Source: Atherix ibis
Lineage: Eukaryota > Arthropoda > Insecta > Diptera > Athericidae
Assembly (NCBI GenBank): GCA_958298945.1
Contig: OY282609.1
Location: 55,214,220-55,278,219 of the forward strand
DNA: 64,000 bases
Direction: 5' to 3'
The notes below the pieces were generated by a model. The model saw only the letters and a list, made by a program, of their open reading frames with translations. It was not told the DNA's origin and searched no databases. Of the stretch, positions 22,141 through 34,956 are shown in pieces. How positions within the stretch are numbered: position 1 is the first letter of the stretch; each line of letters begins with the position of its first letter. Both the position numbers and the translations under genes were made by a program.

Positions 22141-22877
22141 ATTTTTTTTACTTTCTTGGTTATTTGATTAACTTTAATTTCTCCTTGGTTTTTTTTTTTT
22201 TTTTTTTTTTTAAGTAAACTGCCTATTTAGTTGATTAAAAATAGATATAAAAGTACGAAAAAAATTGGACAAAAATATTCTCATAGCCAAAATATTCCAA
22301 CAAGAAAAATTAAGGGGATTTATTCATTTGTTAAAAATAAAGCAAAATTTTTCTGGTCAGAAATTGAAAAAAGCTTTTTCTAACAAAAAAAAAGCGACTA
22401 TTGTGAACTGTTTATTAGCAAAGGCTCAAAAACATTTCTATATGAAAATTTCCCCTTCAATTATCAAACTGTGCGAATTTCGAAATTGTTAATAAGCTTT
22501 TTTTCTTCCGACAACAGTTTTCGTTCAGTTAAGCTTATCGGTTTGGATATTATTGAAATTCGGTTTGAATATGAGGAAACTTTTCGAATATGCAAGTCAC
22601 ATTCCGAACTTGACTAATTATTTTATCGAGTACAATTTACTACTGAAAAGTACACAATAATTTTTTTTATTTTTTCATCTTTATTATAAGGTGTTAGAGA
22701 GAGAGTTAGTAAGATTAATTGTTAAATATTAGTAATATTCGACTACTAATTACAGATTAATAACTAAGTTTTTGTTTTTAGTAGTTTTTTTTTAAATAAA
22801 TAATCGGAGTTAAGTAGCATAAAATAATTTATAATTGTTATTGTTGTTTTTTGTTTGTATTTAGCTATGATACCAAC

Positions 22878-23068
22878 CTTGCCTTAACCGATGTTACAAC
22901 CGTACCAACAGTGACATTTTCTTTAATGTGAATGGGGCCATAAATGCTCTTATCCCAGATAGGCGGCTTATTATTTCGGTCAACCACATCTAATTCGACA
23001 TCGACATCAGCATATGATGGTGGTTCACCTTTATCGGAGGCACGAACCCTAAGTCGATATCTTTCACG
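22878..23068 (-). CDS. CadN: N-cadherin alternative exon, proximal version (exon-7-type)
   Basis: A 191-nt exon, acceptor ATACAG|CGTGAA and donor GCAAG|GTTGGT. It encodes RERYRLRVRASDKGEPPS..., VELDVVDRNNKPPIWDKSIYG and IKENVTVGTVVTSVKA. It is collinear, residue for residue, with the distal exon at 16724-16914, and the same start CGTGA and end GCAAG are kept. Differences cluster in the repeat body and the calcium linker (RNNKPP versus RANNPP). Including both exons would add 382 nt and break the frame, so one or the other must be chosen. This fits the exon 7a/7b choice known for Drosophila CadN. The acceptor has a better U-rich tract than the distal exon. Confidence 0.93.
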
Positions 23069-23797
23069 CTGTATAACACACAACAACACATCATTACGAA
23101 TGAATGCAATTCCAACTTACGTGAATGAAGACGGAATAAAAAGAATTATTTTTTTTTTCTGGTTTGTTTTTTTCTTTTTTTTTTTTCTTTTTTTTTGTTG
23201 TATTATTATTAATATATATATATATATATATTATTTTTTTTAGAATTTTCTACGATAAATTAACATTTTCTTTGACGATTTCTTTCAATATATTAGAGCT
23301 TTTAAGAAAAACTGATGATTTTTTTTTATACAAATTTTTCAAGTTTATTTAATTAAGAAATTAAATATATAAAAATTTTTTATAGTTTTTTTGTAAAAAA
23401 AATTATAATATTTATTGCAAATTTTTTTTTTAAGTTTTTAAAATCGGATGTTTGCTTGTAGACTTACGGGTGGTAGTAGCATATCTCTCAACAGCAACTA
23501 ACTTAATATTATTGTATAAAATCTATAAATTTTATTATAATATTATTATAAATCGTATGTATCTTATTTTGTTATATTGTATAAAAACTAGATTTTTTTT
23601 TTATATCATAAAATACAATAATTTTGTTATTAAAGAAATGCGTTTTTCTAATAACACCGAATCCCACAACAAACCATATTAATAAATAAAACGTGCGTGT
23701 GTGTGTGCGTCTGTTTGAATTAATTTTTTTTTTCTAAACTTTTCCTTAAATAATTCTTATTTTTTTTTTAAATTTTTTTTTATTTTATCAAAATATA

Positions 23798-25273
23798 TGG
23801 TTTTTCAATAAGAGTAATATGATTTCTAAGTGACGTTTCGGCCATTTGTAATATGTCACATGAACTGTCATTTTTTTTTTTTCATTGTATTCAGTAATGT
23901 TTACAATTTCATCATGGAGAGATATTGTACACAAGAACAACGTTTACAAAATTATTCAATTTTATTATCAAAATAATCGTTTTCCAATTGCAACTAATCG
24001 TGCGCTTTTGCCATTTTATGATCGTAATAATCGTTCAACTGTGATCGCTATTCGTTGAATTGTTAAAAATTTCGAGCGTAAATTTTCTTTACATAATGTT
24101 CAAGTGCCAATAATACAAAGAACCGCTCGAAATAATGAAAATTTTGCTGCCGTTCAGGCAAGTGTTGCTGAAGACCGCAATTTGTCGATTCCAAGACGTT
24201 CTCAAGAATTGGGACTGTCTCAAACCACAACCTAGCGGATTTTCAGAAAGGATTTGGGCTTGCATCCGATTTATTGAAATCGTTGTAACTTTCACATCTG
24301 TCATCCGATTTACATGAATTTAGGTGCGTTTGAAAGAGGATGAATGTATCCTTTTTAATGCTGAAAATTTTGAATAGATGGTGCTGCATGTTGTATGATT
24401 TAAAAATAAGTTCGGTTATTTTTAGAGCACACTGTGTAAAATTGTTATCACTCAAGAACTGCAGCCATTGCACCACCGTAAACGTCGTGAATTTGCTGAT
24501 TTTGTCTTGGAACAACTTGAAAACGATAACGACTTTTTTAAGCAAATCATCTTCTCCGATGAGGCTCACTTTCATCTGAGTGGTGCGGTAAATAAACAAA
24601 ACTGTCGATTTTGGTGCGACGAAAATCCACAAATTATTCATGAACACCCATTTAATTCACCTAAATTAACAGTTTGGTGTGGTTTTTGGTCTGGTGGAAT
24701 CATCGGTCCGTACTTCTTTCGAAATGAAGCTGGTAACACCGTTACTGTCAATGGAGAGTAGTATAGATCGACGATAACCAACTTTTTATGGCCGAAATTG
24801 GAAGAAGTTGATCTTGACAATATCTGGTTCCAACAAGACGGGTCTACGTGCCACACAGCACGTGCAACAACCGAATTATTTCGAGAAAAGTTTGGAGATT
24901 CGATTATTTCAAGAAATTGTGTCATTGAATGGCCTCCAAGAAGTTGTGATTTAACACCATTAGACTATTTCTTGTGGTGTTATTTGAAGTCATTGGTCTT
25001 TACCAATAAACCAGACTCTCTTCAAGCTTAAGAAGTCAATATTGAACGTGCTATTCATAACATACGACTTAATTTAGTGGAAAAAGTGCTCGAAAATTTG
25101 GTTCATCGAATTCGTGCCTGCAAAAAAAGTCATGGACACCATTTGAATGACGTTTTATTCAGAACTTAATTGTATCGATTGTACTTTATATTAAATAAAA
25201 AACATTAGAAATTTCTTAACAACTAGTGTATTTTTTTTTTTAAAGAAATCATATCACACTTATTCGAAAACCC
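23798..25273 (+). mobile_element. DD41D (rosa-type) Tc1/mariner transposon with an internal insertion
   Basis: The left end TGGTTTTTCAATAAGAGTAA and the complement of the right end GGGTTTTCGAATAAGTGTGA form imperfect TIRs; both then read ATATGATTTCT. TA dinucleotides flank both sides. The length of about 1.48 kb includes an inserted block of about 170 bp (24267-24436) that splits the transposase. It lies in a cadherin intron, antisense to that gene. Confidence 0.8.
23914..25169 (+). pseudogene. DD41D-type transposase, broken
   Basis: Begins MERYCTQEQRLQNYSILLSK and shifts frame within 20 codons. The blocks that follow are RALLPFYDRNNRSTVIAIR and RRSQELGLSQTTT. An insertion follows LGLHP. It resumes with ITQELQPLHHRKRREFADF, IIFSDEAHFHLSG (first catalytic Asp), TVWCGFWSGGIIGPYFF, NIWFQQDGSTCHTA (second Asp) and WPPRSCDLTPLDYFLWCYLK. 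Counting from the second Asp to the Asp in TPLD gives 41 intervening residues, the DD41D spacing of the rosa group. The C-terminus is HLNDVLFRT. It has several stops (for example at about 24759 and 25029). Confidence 0.83.
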
Positions 25274-25994
25274 TTTATTCAGAAACGATTTTTTCTTCTA
25301 TAATTTTAGATAAGCGTTTTTAATAGGTGATTTGAGGTTTATTTTTTTTTTTTATTTACATATTATATAATAAATTGAATTTTTTTTTTCCTTCTTCTAT
25401 AAACATAGATAAAAATAAAAGCATTATCGTTTGGAGGGGGTTCATTATTTAAAAAAAAAAAAAATTAATAGAAAGAATATTTATGCAATATTATTTTTAT
25501 ATTTTTTTTTTATTAGGTGGAAATTGAAAATTCTTTATTAATTATTAATATTAATTAATTATTGAGAATTAATGAAATTATCATTTTTTTTAAGAACAAA
25601 ATGACATTGGGCTTATGAAATTTCTAACTAAAACAACAAATAACAAAACGACAATCAACAAAAAAAAAAAAAACGGAAACAAAAAATATTAGTTTTAAAT
25701 TTACAACAATTTTTAAAAAAAAAAGTCAATCTGAATTTTCTAATATTTCTTAATAAAAAAACATTAGTTTTTATGTATTTATATTTTAGAATTTTTTTTT
25801 ATACAAAAATTCTTTTAAAAGGGATTTTAGATAATTTTCAGTATTAAATAGTTTTTTTTTTTTTAATTAGTATTAAATATTTTGAAAGTTTTTATTAAAC
25901 TGATAGTTGCAACTATAAAATATTGTGTATATTTATTTATACAAAAATTACCTTACTAACAATTCAAAGTTGTTTTGTATATTTTTGAAGAATA
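25274..25994. other. AT-rich intronic sequence, no gene
   Basis: Homopolymer-rich spacer between two transposons; nothing recognisable. Confidence 0.6.
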
Positions 25995-26879
25995 CGAGGG
26001 TCGTTCAATAAGTCCTTAGAAAAAGATGGAAAAAAACTGTTTTTTAAAAACAAAAATTTTCATTTTTAACTTAATCTCCTTTTAGCTCTATACACTTTTC
26101 CAACCGTTTTTCCAAAATTTGTATCCCTTCCAAAAAGTACGATTTCGGAAGTTCTGCAAAATACTCATCCGTTTGAGCAATGACGTCCTCGTTGGAAGTG
26201 AACCGTCGTCCGCCAAGCCATTTCTTCAGATTGGGGAAAAGAAAATAGTTACTCGGGGCCAAATCTGGTGAATAAGCGGGATGCTGCAATAATTCCATTC
26301 TCAATTCCACAATTTTGGCCATGGAAACAGCGCAGGTGTGCACACGCGCATTGTCCTGATGCAAGAGGATTTTTTTCTTTTTCAGATGGGGGCGTTTCTC
26401 TTTGATTTTTTTCATGCAAAATTGAAGCGACTGTACCTTGTGATATGCCCGTGGTTTCAACTAATTCGCGCACTTTAATTCGACGATCGTTCAAAATCAG
26501 ATAGTGGATTTTGTCGATGATTTCAGGAGTAGACACCGCAACTGGGCGTCCTGAACGATGTTCATCTTTTGTGGATGAACGGCCACGTTTAAATTCATTC
26601 ACCCAATTGTAAACCGTCGCAAACACAGGTTTTGATTTCTGTAGGGCTTAAGCCTTTCAAATGGAGATGTTTGATGACAGCCCTAAACTCGCTTTTTTCC
26701 ATTGTTATGCACAAATAAATGTCGTTAACTTTAATCGACGATAGATATTGACCTACGTTATATATCGAGCTGAAATTTTGACAGCTTTCCTGTTGATAAT
26801 GCTACTTACAAAAAAAATCTTTACCGATACTACAAGCGCAATTTCTCGGATTTTCTAAGGACTTATTGAACGACTCTCG
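25995..26879 (-). mobile_element. Irritans-like mariner, copy B, internally deleted, both ends intact
   Basis: The TIRs are CGAGGGTCGTTCAATAAGTC at the left and the complement of GACTTATTGAACGACTCTCG at the right, with TA target duplication at 25993-25994 and 26880-26881. At 885 bp it is about 400 bp shorter than a full copy. The deletion joins the HTH region (ASILHEK) directly to KIKEKRPHLKKKK, removing the first catalytic Asp. Confidence 0.9.
26071..26702 (-). pseudogene. Irritans-like transposase, copy B, deleted and mutated
   Basis: The start codon is at 26702. A gap of about 37 bp relative to copy A lies in the first HTH region (near 26632), and the large middle deletion follows HEK. 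The remaining C-terminal half has KKILLHQDNARVHTCAV with the second catalytic Asp. The third position reads SPDLAPSNYFLFPN: the Asp codon at 26248-26250 has become AAC (Asn). The end is CIELKGD. Confidence 0.87.
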
Positions 26880-26881
26880 TA

Positions 26882-29800
26882 TTTTCAAGCTTCTGCCTAT
26901 ATTCTTCTTTGGACTACTTTAATTTTTGCATATTGGACCACTACTATTCGTTTTTAATTGTAAATGAAACCTTGTCTAATAAGACGATATAAATATTTTT
27001 GAATTTTTCTAATAATAATAATTATTACTTCTTTCGAAATTGGTAATAAATAAATTTTGAAGTATTTTCAAAAGTATTTACAAAATATTATCTGAGATTA
27101 AGAACTCAAAAAAAAAACCACTTCTGTTTAATTGAGTTTTCTAATATTTTTGATTTTAGGAAAAATGAGGAAATTTCTTTAAATAAGAACATTATTCGAT
27201 TAAAGTTTTAATTCATCAATTAGGATAATTTTCGAAATGGAAATAATATAGAAATTACAGAATTATAAATAATTGCGTAAAAATAGTTTTTTTTTTTAAA
27301 GTAGCTAAAGGAAATAAAACTAAAATTGACACTAAAATTGTGAAAATAATGCAGAAATAAAAAAAAACCATTTTAGTTATTCAATTATTCTTAAAATGTT
27401 TTGTTTTTTTTTTTAAATTTTCTCCTCTAATTGGTCAGATTAGCTAAATTTTAATTAATTAAAATGAATTTTTCGGATATATTTTTGAAGTATTATTTCA
27501 TAAAAAAAAAGGATTTTTGTGACAATTTTTAATTAGGTGAGATGATCAAGTAAAAATGACATTGAAGAGAGGATAATAAAAGAACAAAATTCTGTAAAGC
27601 CCATTAAAGTGAGGGTATAAAGGTAAATGGTTAAAAGAAATCATTAAACAGGCATTATGGTATTAAATTTTTTGGCAACATTGAATATTTTTCTCATCTT
27701 TTATGTAATTTTTATTTTAGAATTTTTTTTTTTTTGCAAATTTTTACTTTAGAATTTTTTTTTTTTGGAAAAATTTTTATTTTAGAAATTTTTAAGAGTC
27801 ATTACAGAGCAAAGCCTTTTGTTTTCGTTTTTCTTTATGATATTATTTAAGCTAATATTAGTTCTGAAAAAGGAAATTTTAAGTGTCACGACACTGAAGA
27901 CCATTTGGTGATAGCAAATTGGCAAATTTATATAAATATAAAAACAATTTCTAGTTTTGAAAAACTAATAAATATAAAAAAAATAATTTTTTTTTTTTAG
28001 AAAATTCTTAAAAAATTTATCGAATTTTACTAGAGGACTTTTTGTTTTTAAAGATCAAAGCTTATTTATTGATGATCACTCACATAAATGTTAATTTAAA
28101 AAAAATGGAATATCACAAAAAAAGCCATTCGATAAGATTTAAATAAAATATGTACGAACTCACGAAGGATTGAATTTTGCTTTTGCTCACGAAGGATAAT
28201 GCTAGCCACTAATAGGAATTATCTAAATAATAAGCAAAAGGATCGGGTGATTAGCACCTACAATATTTAAATCGGGCTTTTGATATAATTTTTTTTTTGG
28301 ATTTTCTTATAACAAACAAAAGTTCTTTTATCTTTCTACCATTTTTACTTACAGGATAGCATCCCTTAGATTATTGGTTTTTTTTTAAATTTTTAGTTGT
28401 TTGGTTTTTTTTTCATATTTCATCGATTATTTTTCATGATCAGTGTTGTTGTTGTTGTCATTGTTGTTGTCGTTTCAGATGCATTAACGATACAAAAAGT
28501 GGAACAGAAGAAGAGAAATAAATTAAAAAACGATTATTGTAGTCTGATCTCTACTTAACCAATGCGAAAGACAAATATTTTGTTAATTTTTTTAAAATAT
28601 TTATGTTAGAATAAAATTTAAAAAAAAAAATGAATGGTTTTTATTTTTAATATTTCTTAGCTTATATAGTGATTAATTAATAAATTTTTCTTTTAATTTT
28701 CATTCCAAAATAAAATAGGAACAGTTGAAAGTTTTGCTTTAACAAGAATTACTCTTAAATACACGCTGTTTCCTTGTTGTTTTTTGTTTAAATTCCTTAA
28801 AAATTTCTATAATTTTCCTTATATCTTTTTTTTTTTTTTTTAGTAAACTCTATTTAATAAATAATAATTATTTATAACACACACACAACATGGTTTTATT
28901 ATTATTTTTATTATTATGAATAATATTTTTAATATTTTATATGTAGTTTTTACTAATTTATAAAATACTTTTGTAAAATATTTTCAATTTGCTTTTTATA
29001 CTATTATTAAAATCTTATCATTACTATTTGTTTTTTTTTTTTTTTACTTATATATAAATAAGAAAATACAAAACTAAAAAAAGACATGGTGCATTAAAAT
29101 TAAATTAAATTATTAAAGAAAATGTTAAAGAAAAAAGAAGAAAATTATTTTAAGTAACAAAAAAAAAAAAAAAACAATTATCGAAACTATAAAAATAAAC
29201 TTAATTTCTTACTATAAAAAAGGAAGTTTTTTTCTTAAATAAACGGAAAAATATAAAAAAAAACTTTTAATAGTTCTAAATGAAAATTTCGACTTTTTTC
29301 TTTTAATATCATTTTAATATTATACTAACTATTATTAAAAAAAAATATATTAAAAGAAAATTATTTTCAGAAAACTGTATTAAAAATAAGAAAATATTTT
29401 TAAGTTTTTTTTTTTTTACTAAAATTTTTTTTATAGAAAAATTTCAAACTTTCAGAAAATCCTTAAATTCAAATAAAAGAAATTTTTCTTAAAAATAATA
29501 AAATAAATTAATTGTTTTTGTACATTTCTTTTTGTCAAACAAGAAGCCGTTAAAATATATATGATAAAGAAAAAAAAACGAACAAATTTAGTTACATACT
29601 AAAAAAAAAAACCAAAATTTAAAAATTTTCAAAATTCCAAAAAATTTTAATCAAACCAAAAAAAAAAATAAAAAAACGCATGCATAAAAAAACATCACAA
29701 AAAATTTGTAACAAATAATTTCTTTAAATTAAAAATATAATATTTATTAAGAATATCCTACTTAAATTTTATTTAATATGTTTTGTTTCAATTTTTTTGT

Positions 29801-32800
29801 AAATAATTTTGAAAATTTCCTTTTATAAAAAAAATAATATATATATTAAAAAATTTGTAAAAAAATAAAAAAATAAGTATTTTCGAAATTGAAGATTCTC
29901 TTCTCCAATGTACAGGTATTAATTTTTTTTTCTCGATAAAATAATTTGATAAAAATGTAGTTGAAAAAATTTCCACACTAAACTTTCTATAAAAATCTTA
30001 CGTCTTTTTTTGCTATTTTTATTTATGCAAAATCAAAAATTCTTTTTCGCTTTTTATTTTTCATATATGGGTTAATATTTATGAAAGCTGATAAAATTAC
30101 AAATTACATTTTTTGTGGGTTTAATTTAAAAAAAAAAAAAGGACAAGAAAACGTCCTTGTAAAAATTTACATTTAAAAAAAAAATACTGGAAAAACTCCG
30201 ATTAACTGAAAATTTTTCAAAAATAAGTTTTTCATTATTAATCCTATAATTATATCATTATAGCTTTTGGCTTTCTGTATATATAAAAAAAAAAATAAAG
30301 AGGAACACATCCGTCAAGTTTACAAAAATCGTAACTCTCAAATATGTTGTATTAAGGAAATATAAAAAAAAAAAATATAGTTTAATTTATTGTGAAAAAA
30401 AAGTCCATTGCTATTTTGATATTTAAGTTCAAAATTTTTTGCTGAAAGAATTCGCCATTTTTTTTTTTTTTTAAAAACCCGATTTTTTGTTTTTATATTT
30501 TAATTAGTTATTTATGTGTAATATTAATGTTAATCTATGACTTTTGATTAATTATATATTTTGTATAATTATTTTCATTATTATTTCTTTATTTTCCTAA
30601 TAGGAGAAAGTACCGCGCCCGTTTTTCTTTTCGGGTAACTATTCTCCATTAAACAAAAACTTTTCTTCTTCATTTAAATTAATTTTCTATTTATGAAAAA
30701 ATTAATAATTACTTAATTGTTAGAAACGACACTCAAAAATAAATTGATCGTTTCCAAAGTCGCCATTTGAAAAAAAATCGTTGTAGTAATTTTCTTTTTA
30801 TTGCCCCAAACACTTTGTGAAAATGTCACTTTTTTGTAGTGGTCTTGTTTTTAGATTAATTTTTCTTTAAATGTCAATTCATTTCAAAATATTATAGTTT
30901 ATTTTTATATTTAAATTAAAAAATGGAAAAAAAATTGTAAGATATGTTATTAACCCAACCACCACCCTCTCTTCCTTTTCAGTTATAGTTCAAAAATATT
31001 TTCTTAAATAAAATTCACATACACCCACCACCCCCTCCCAACACTTCCAAACCCATCACCATAAAAAAATTTCCATTAGGTCTTCTGTATAGTCAAAATA
31101 TTTTTTTTTTCTTTAATTAAAAATTAAATTTTTTTATTCTCTAAAAAATATCAAAAAGTTAAATAATAAAAACAAAATATTTTCAAAACAAAAATTACCC
31201 AAAACCAAAATACGCAGAAGATTCAAAATTGGTTAAGGTTGTTTTCTATTATCATAATTTTTTGTGCTATTTCTTTTCAAAGTATTTAACACAAAAAAAT
31301 TCAACTTCTTAATTTAGAAGAAGAAGAAAAAATTAACGTAAATGAGGTGTGTTTAAAAAAAATTTTGCCTCTTTCTTATTAGAAAATGGGACAATTGCAC
31401 CGATTTTTTCTTTGTGGCGTCATTTTGTCCACGCCTTTTTTTCTTTTGCAATTAATTTTTTTCTTATATTTTTCTCGTCTCATAAGAATTACATTTTTTT
31501 TTTCAAAAATTTGTTTTTCTAAGCATTTGAAATAAAAGATTTAAAAAAAAAATAAATTCATATCAATAAAAACTTTCCAAAATAAATATGAAAAAATGTT
31601 TTTTTTTTTGGCAATTTCTCTTCATTAAATTCAATTCAAAAACTATAATAGAAAATCTCATACAAGCGTACAAATACTACCTAAAATTTAATAAAAAAAG
31701 TTCTATTTTATTTCTTAGCTTGTAACATTTAAAAAATTAACTTATTAAAACTAAAAATCTGTTTTCTTTTGTCGAAAACTAACACTACAACCAAAAAGGA
31801 AGTTTACAAATTAGATAAAAACTGCACACATAAATTTAAAACTCATAACACCTCCAAATTTTCATAATTAAAGAAAATCTTTAATAATTTCTTTAGGCTT
31901 TTCTTTTCGTTGAAATTCCTCAACTTTAATCAAAAAAATCTACTATATAATATTTTTGATGATTTCTCAAAATTTTACACCAAAAAAAAAAAAACTATAC
32001 ACAAAGAAGTTATAAAAAGTACCCTTCTTGTGTATATCATCCCTCTTCCATTTCTTATTATTTTTACATGAATCTTTTTCCATAAAGTTTGTCATAATTT
32101 ATATTTTTTATCTGTTTCTTTTTTTTGAATACAAAAATTTCCTAATATACTAATTTTGCCGATTAGTTAAAAAAAATCCCTTTTCTAGGATCGACATAAT
32201 CGTAATGCAAAAAAAAATTCTTTATTAAAATTTTAATAATTTTATTTTATTAAATTATTTTTGAGTATTTTTGTTTGTTTTTTTTTAAATCCTATTTTTT
32301 TTTGTACGGGTACTATATTTTACACTATAGTTTTAGGTAAACTTTTCCAAAAAATCATATATTTTCTATTAAAAATTGAAGTTAAAAGAAAACTATATAA
32401 AGTAAAACATTAAAAAAAAATACGAAAATAATTTAAAAAAAAAAATTATTAATTTTTATAATAGTATATTTTGTTTAAAATATTTAAAAAAAAATTTTTG
32501 GCGCTAAAAAAAATACACACATTTAAAAATTTCCATTGCATTTTTAAAATTGTTTTTGTTTCTTCAAAAAATACTGTTTTCACTTTAAATTAAAAATTAA
32601 AATTTAATTTGGTTTCCTGTTTCGAATAAATAATTTTTTTTTTTAACAAAAGTCAATAGAAAAACAATAATTTACCAACAAAAATCATATTAAATTAAAA
32701 AAAACTATACTACCATAGAAATAGGATTTATAGAAAGTCCTTTTTCGGTTGATATTTTTTTCCAAAAACATTTTGGATTAAATTGAAAATGTACAAAAAT

Positions 32801-34380
32801 AATGTGAACCTTAGAAAAATGGCCATATTAAATTATTTTTATTAAACAATATTGAAATTAATTTCCTTTTTAAATTTTGAGTTTTTATTTCAAAAGGCAA
32901 CTTTCCACGAAAGGATTCTTCATTTTAAAATCACAAATGAAGCATTTGTGATTTTTTCGAAAATGTAAGTTGCTTAAAGAAGAGCAATGTGGAACTTTAC
33001 TATTATTTCTTCAGTTAAGGGTTGTTAAAAATAAATATTTTTATGAAAATTAGAAAAAGCTTTGGAGTATTTTCAATGTTTCCAGTTGAATGGAGAAAAT
33101 ATTTGCAAAAAAAACTAGTTTTTGTGGTGATGGGGAAGAAAATACTAAAAACTTAATTTAATTAGTAGCCATTTTTAAAAAATTCCTATTTCAAAATTAA
33201 AATACAAGTTACAAACAATTGTAAATAAAAATCCTATAGAATAAATAATTCAATTTAAAAAAAAAAATTTTCATAACAGTGCATTTTTAACATTAACAAA
33301 AATTTAGTTTAATAAAAATTATTAAAAAAGTTAGTAAAATATAAAAACAAAACACAAACAAACTTAAAATGGTGCGCCTTAAATTAAAACATTCAATAAA
33401 TAATATTTTTATATATATAAAAACTTTGAGAAATAATTCCTAAAATTATATATTGTATAATTAAAATTAACACTAAATAAAAATTATATTAAATAATAAA
33501 ATTATTGACAAAATAAGAACAAATAAATTTTGATAATTCCTACAACAGTTCCTATAATATAAGAAATTTTCCATATTTTGTTTATTGTATTTGCCATAAA
33601 AATAAGGATACTAAATTGTATTTTATCCTTTCTTACTATTTATTCAATTATTATAAAAAATTATCCTTTTGATATTTTTCTTCTGGTTTTTTATCGTTTT
33701 TTTTTTAAATATAAAATTTTTAATTATAGATGCGTTCAATTAAAATAAAAATTGGAAAAAAAATTGTTTGATTGAACAGAAAATTTGACGAAATAAGAAA
33801 ATTTTCTATTTGTTCTTTTATGTTCTTCGTTGTCTTTTTTTTTAAATTTGCGTAACGAAAAAAAAAAAATTAAATTAAGTAAAAACAATAAATAACTGTG
33901 CGTAAAAATAAAAACACATACAATAAAGCAACCTAATCTTATATGTTTATTATTTTTAATAACTTAACTTTTATTTTTAATTTATTTAATAACTTTTCTT
34001 TTAAAAATTTCTTATCCTTGAAAGGATTTTTTTTTTTGAAATTTTCCTAATAAATTCATTTAAATTTTTTTTGGTATTATTGTAAAAATATGATATTAAT
34101 TTTTTTATTTATAAATAGTAAATCTTTGATAAATTTTTAATAGTAAAACGATTCTTGTATGGTTTTGTTAATTTTTTTATAATTATATAATGATTACAGA
34201 AACTAAAGAAATTCTTGGTATCCTTGCTATTGGTAGAGGTGCTTTATCATCTAAAAATACTGGTTAAGACGGCCTTTTGTTTTCGTTTTACTTATTTTTA
34301 TATATTTTTTTTTCAAAATATAATAATAATATAATAAATTTAATAACATTTTACAATCAGTGTAATATAAGAAAATTAAA
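26882..34380. other. 7.5 kb of very AT-rich intronic sequence without a recognisable gene or transposon
   Basis: A/T homopolymers and short inverted stretches throughout, with small (TTG)n runs near 28445. No frame has domain-like content. The minus-strand frame at 29788-29976 is low complexity. One hairpin at 32898-32974 is listed separately. Confidence 0.6.
32898..32974. other. 77-nt imperfect hairpin
   Basis: A perfect 13-bp stem, AAAATCACAAATG (32927-32939) against CATTTGTGATTTT (32943-32955), has a 3-nt loop. A partial outer pairing (GCAACTT at 32898 with AAGTTGC near 32974) sits beyond unpaired bulges. The arms are unequal (about 43 and 31 nt). It could be a foldback remnant; microRNA precursor status is not supported. 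Confidence 0.4.
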
Positions 34381-34956
34381 AGAAGTCAAAAGTTTATAAG
34401 CATTCCACCCTCAACAGGGTGGTAGCTGAACCTTTCAACAACCTGACTATATGCCGACAACACCAAAATAAAAAACAGTCAATCGAAGGTAAATTATATC
34501 ATTGCAAAGAATTTTTATCAAAAAATATAAATTATTTTATTAAATTAACCAAAATCAAATAGTTTATAAAAATTATAAGGCAAACCTTTTTATGCATACG
34601 TGCTTGTCATGATAACTCAGTAGCAACTGTTAAGACTAATTACCAGCAGCAGTCATTCTTTCTTCAACGAAATGGATCTAAAATGTAATCGGTTCTTTGG
34701 AATCGAACGTGTAATGGGATCGAATAATGTGCAACTTTTTTGTCTTGCAACCTTGTTCTTTTTTATTTCGCGGTAAAAAAGAGTTAATTTCTAGATTTTT
34801 TTTTAAATTCACAATGTTTTGTAAAATTATTCTTTTTAATTTTATTCACAGTGTCGAAAATTAAAACAGATGTAATAAAGGTATGGCACCGAAGGAAGGC
34901 TGTCATTTCGAGGCGCCACTGACGAAAGACAGAGAAAAAGCTGCGCTGAAGGAGGG

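Larger units (their letters stand above)
16915..22877 (-). other. CadN: Intron separating the two alternative exons
   Basis: A 5,963-nt interval between the donor of the proximal exon and the acceptor of the distal exon. It holds the satellite-like array at 17040-18890, long homopolymer-rich AT sequence with no gene (18900-22000), and a slightly GC-richer patch at 22000-22140. No transposase or RT remnant is visible, unlike the flanking introns. Confidence 0.8.

Noticed and set aside
22265..22492. 75-codon Lys-rich open frame
   Set aside because: A-rich low-complexity codons. It lies inside the intron between alternative exons and has no homology I recognise.
23164..23352. Phe/Ile-rich small frame with possible membrane segment
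   Set aside because: It arises from T runs and a (TA)n microsatellite.
32898..32974. MicroRNA precursor
   Set aside because: The size is suitable, but the arms are unequal with large bulges, and only 13 bp pair perfectly. No conservation evidence is available here.
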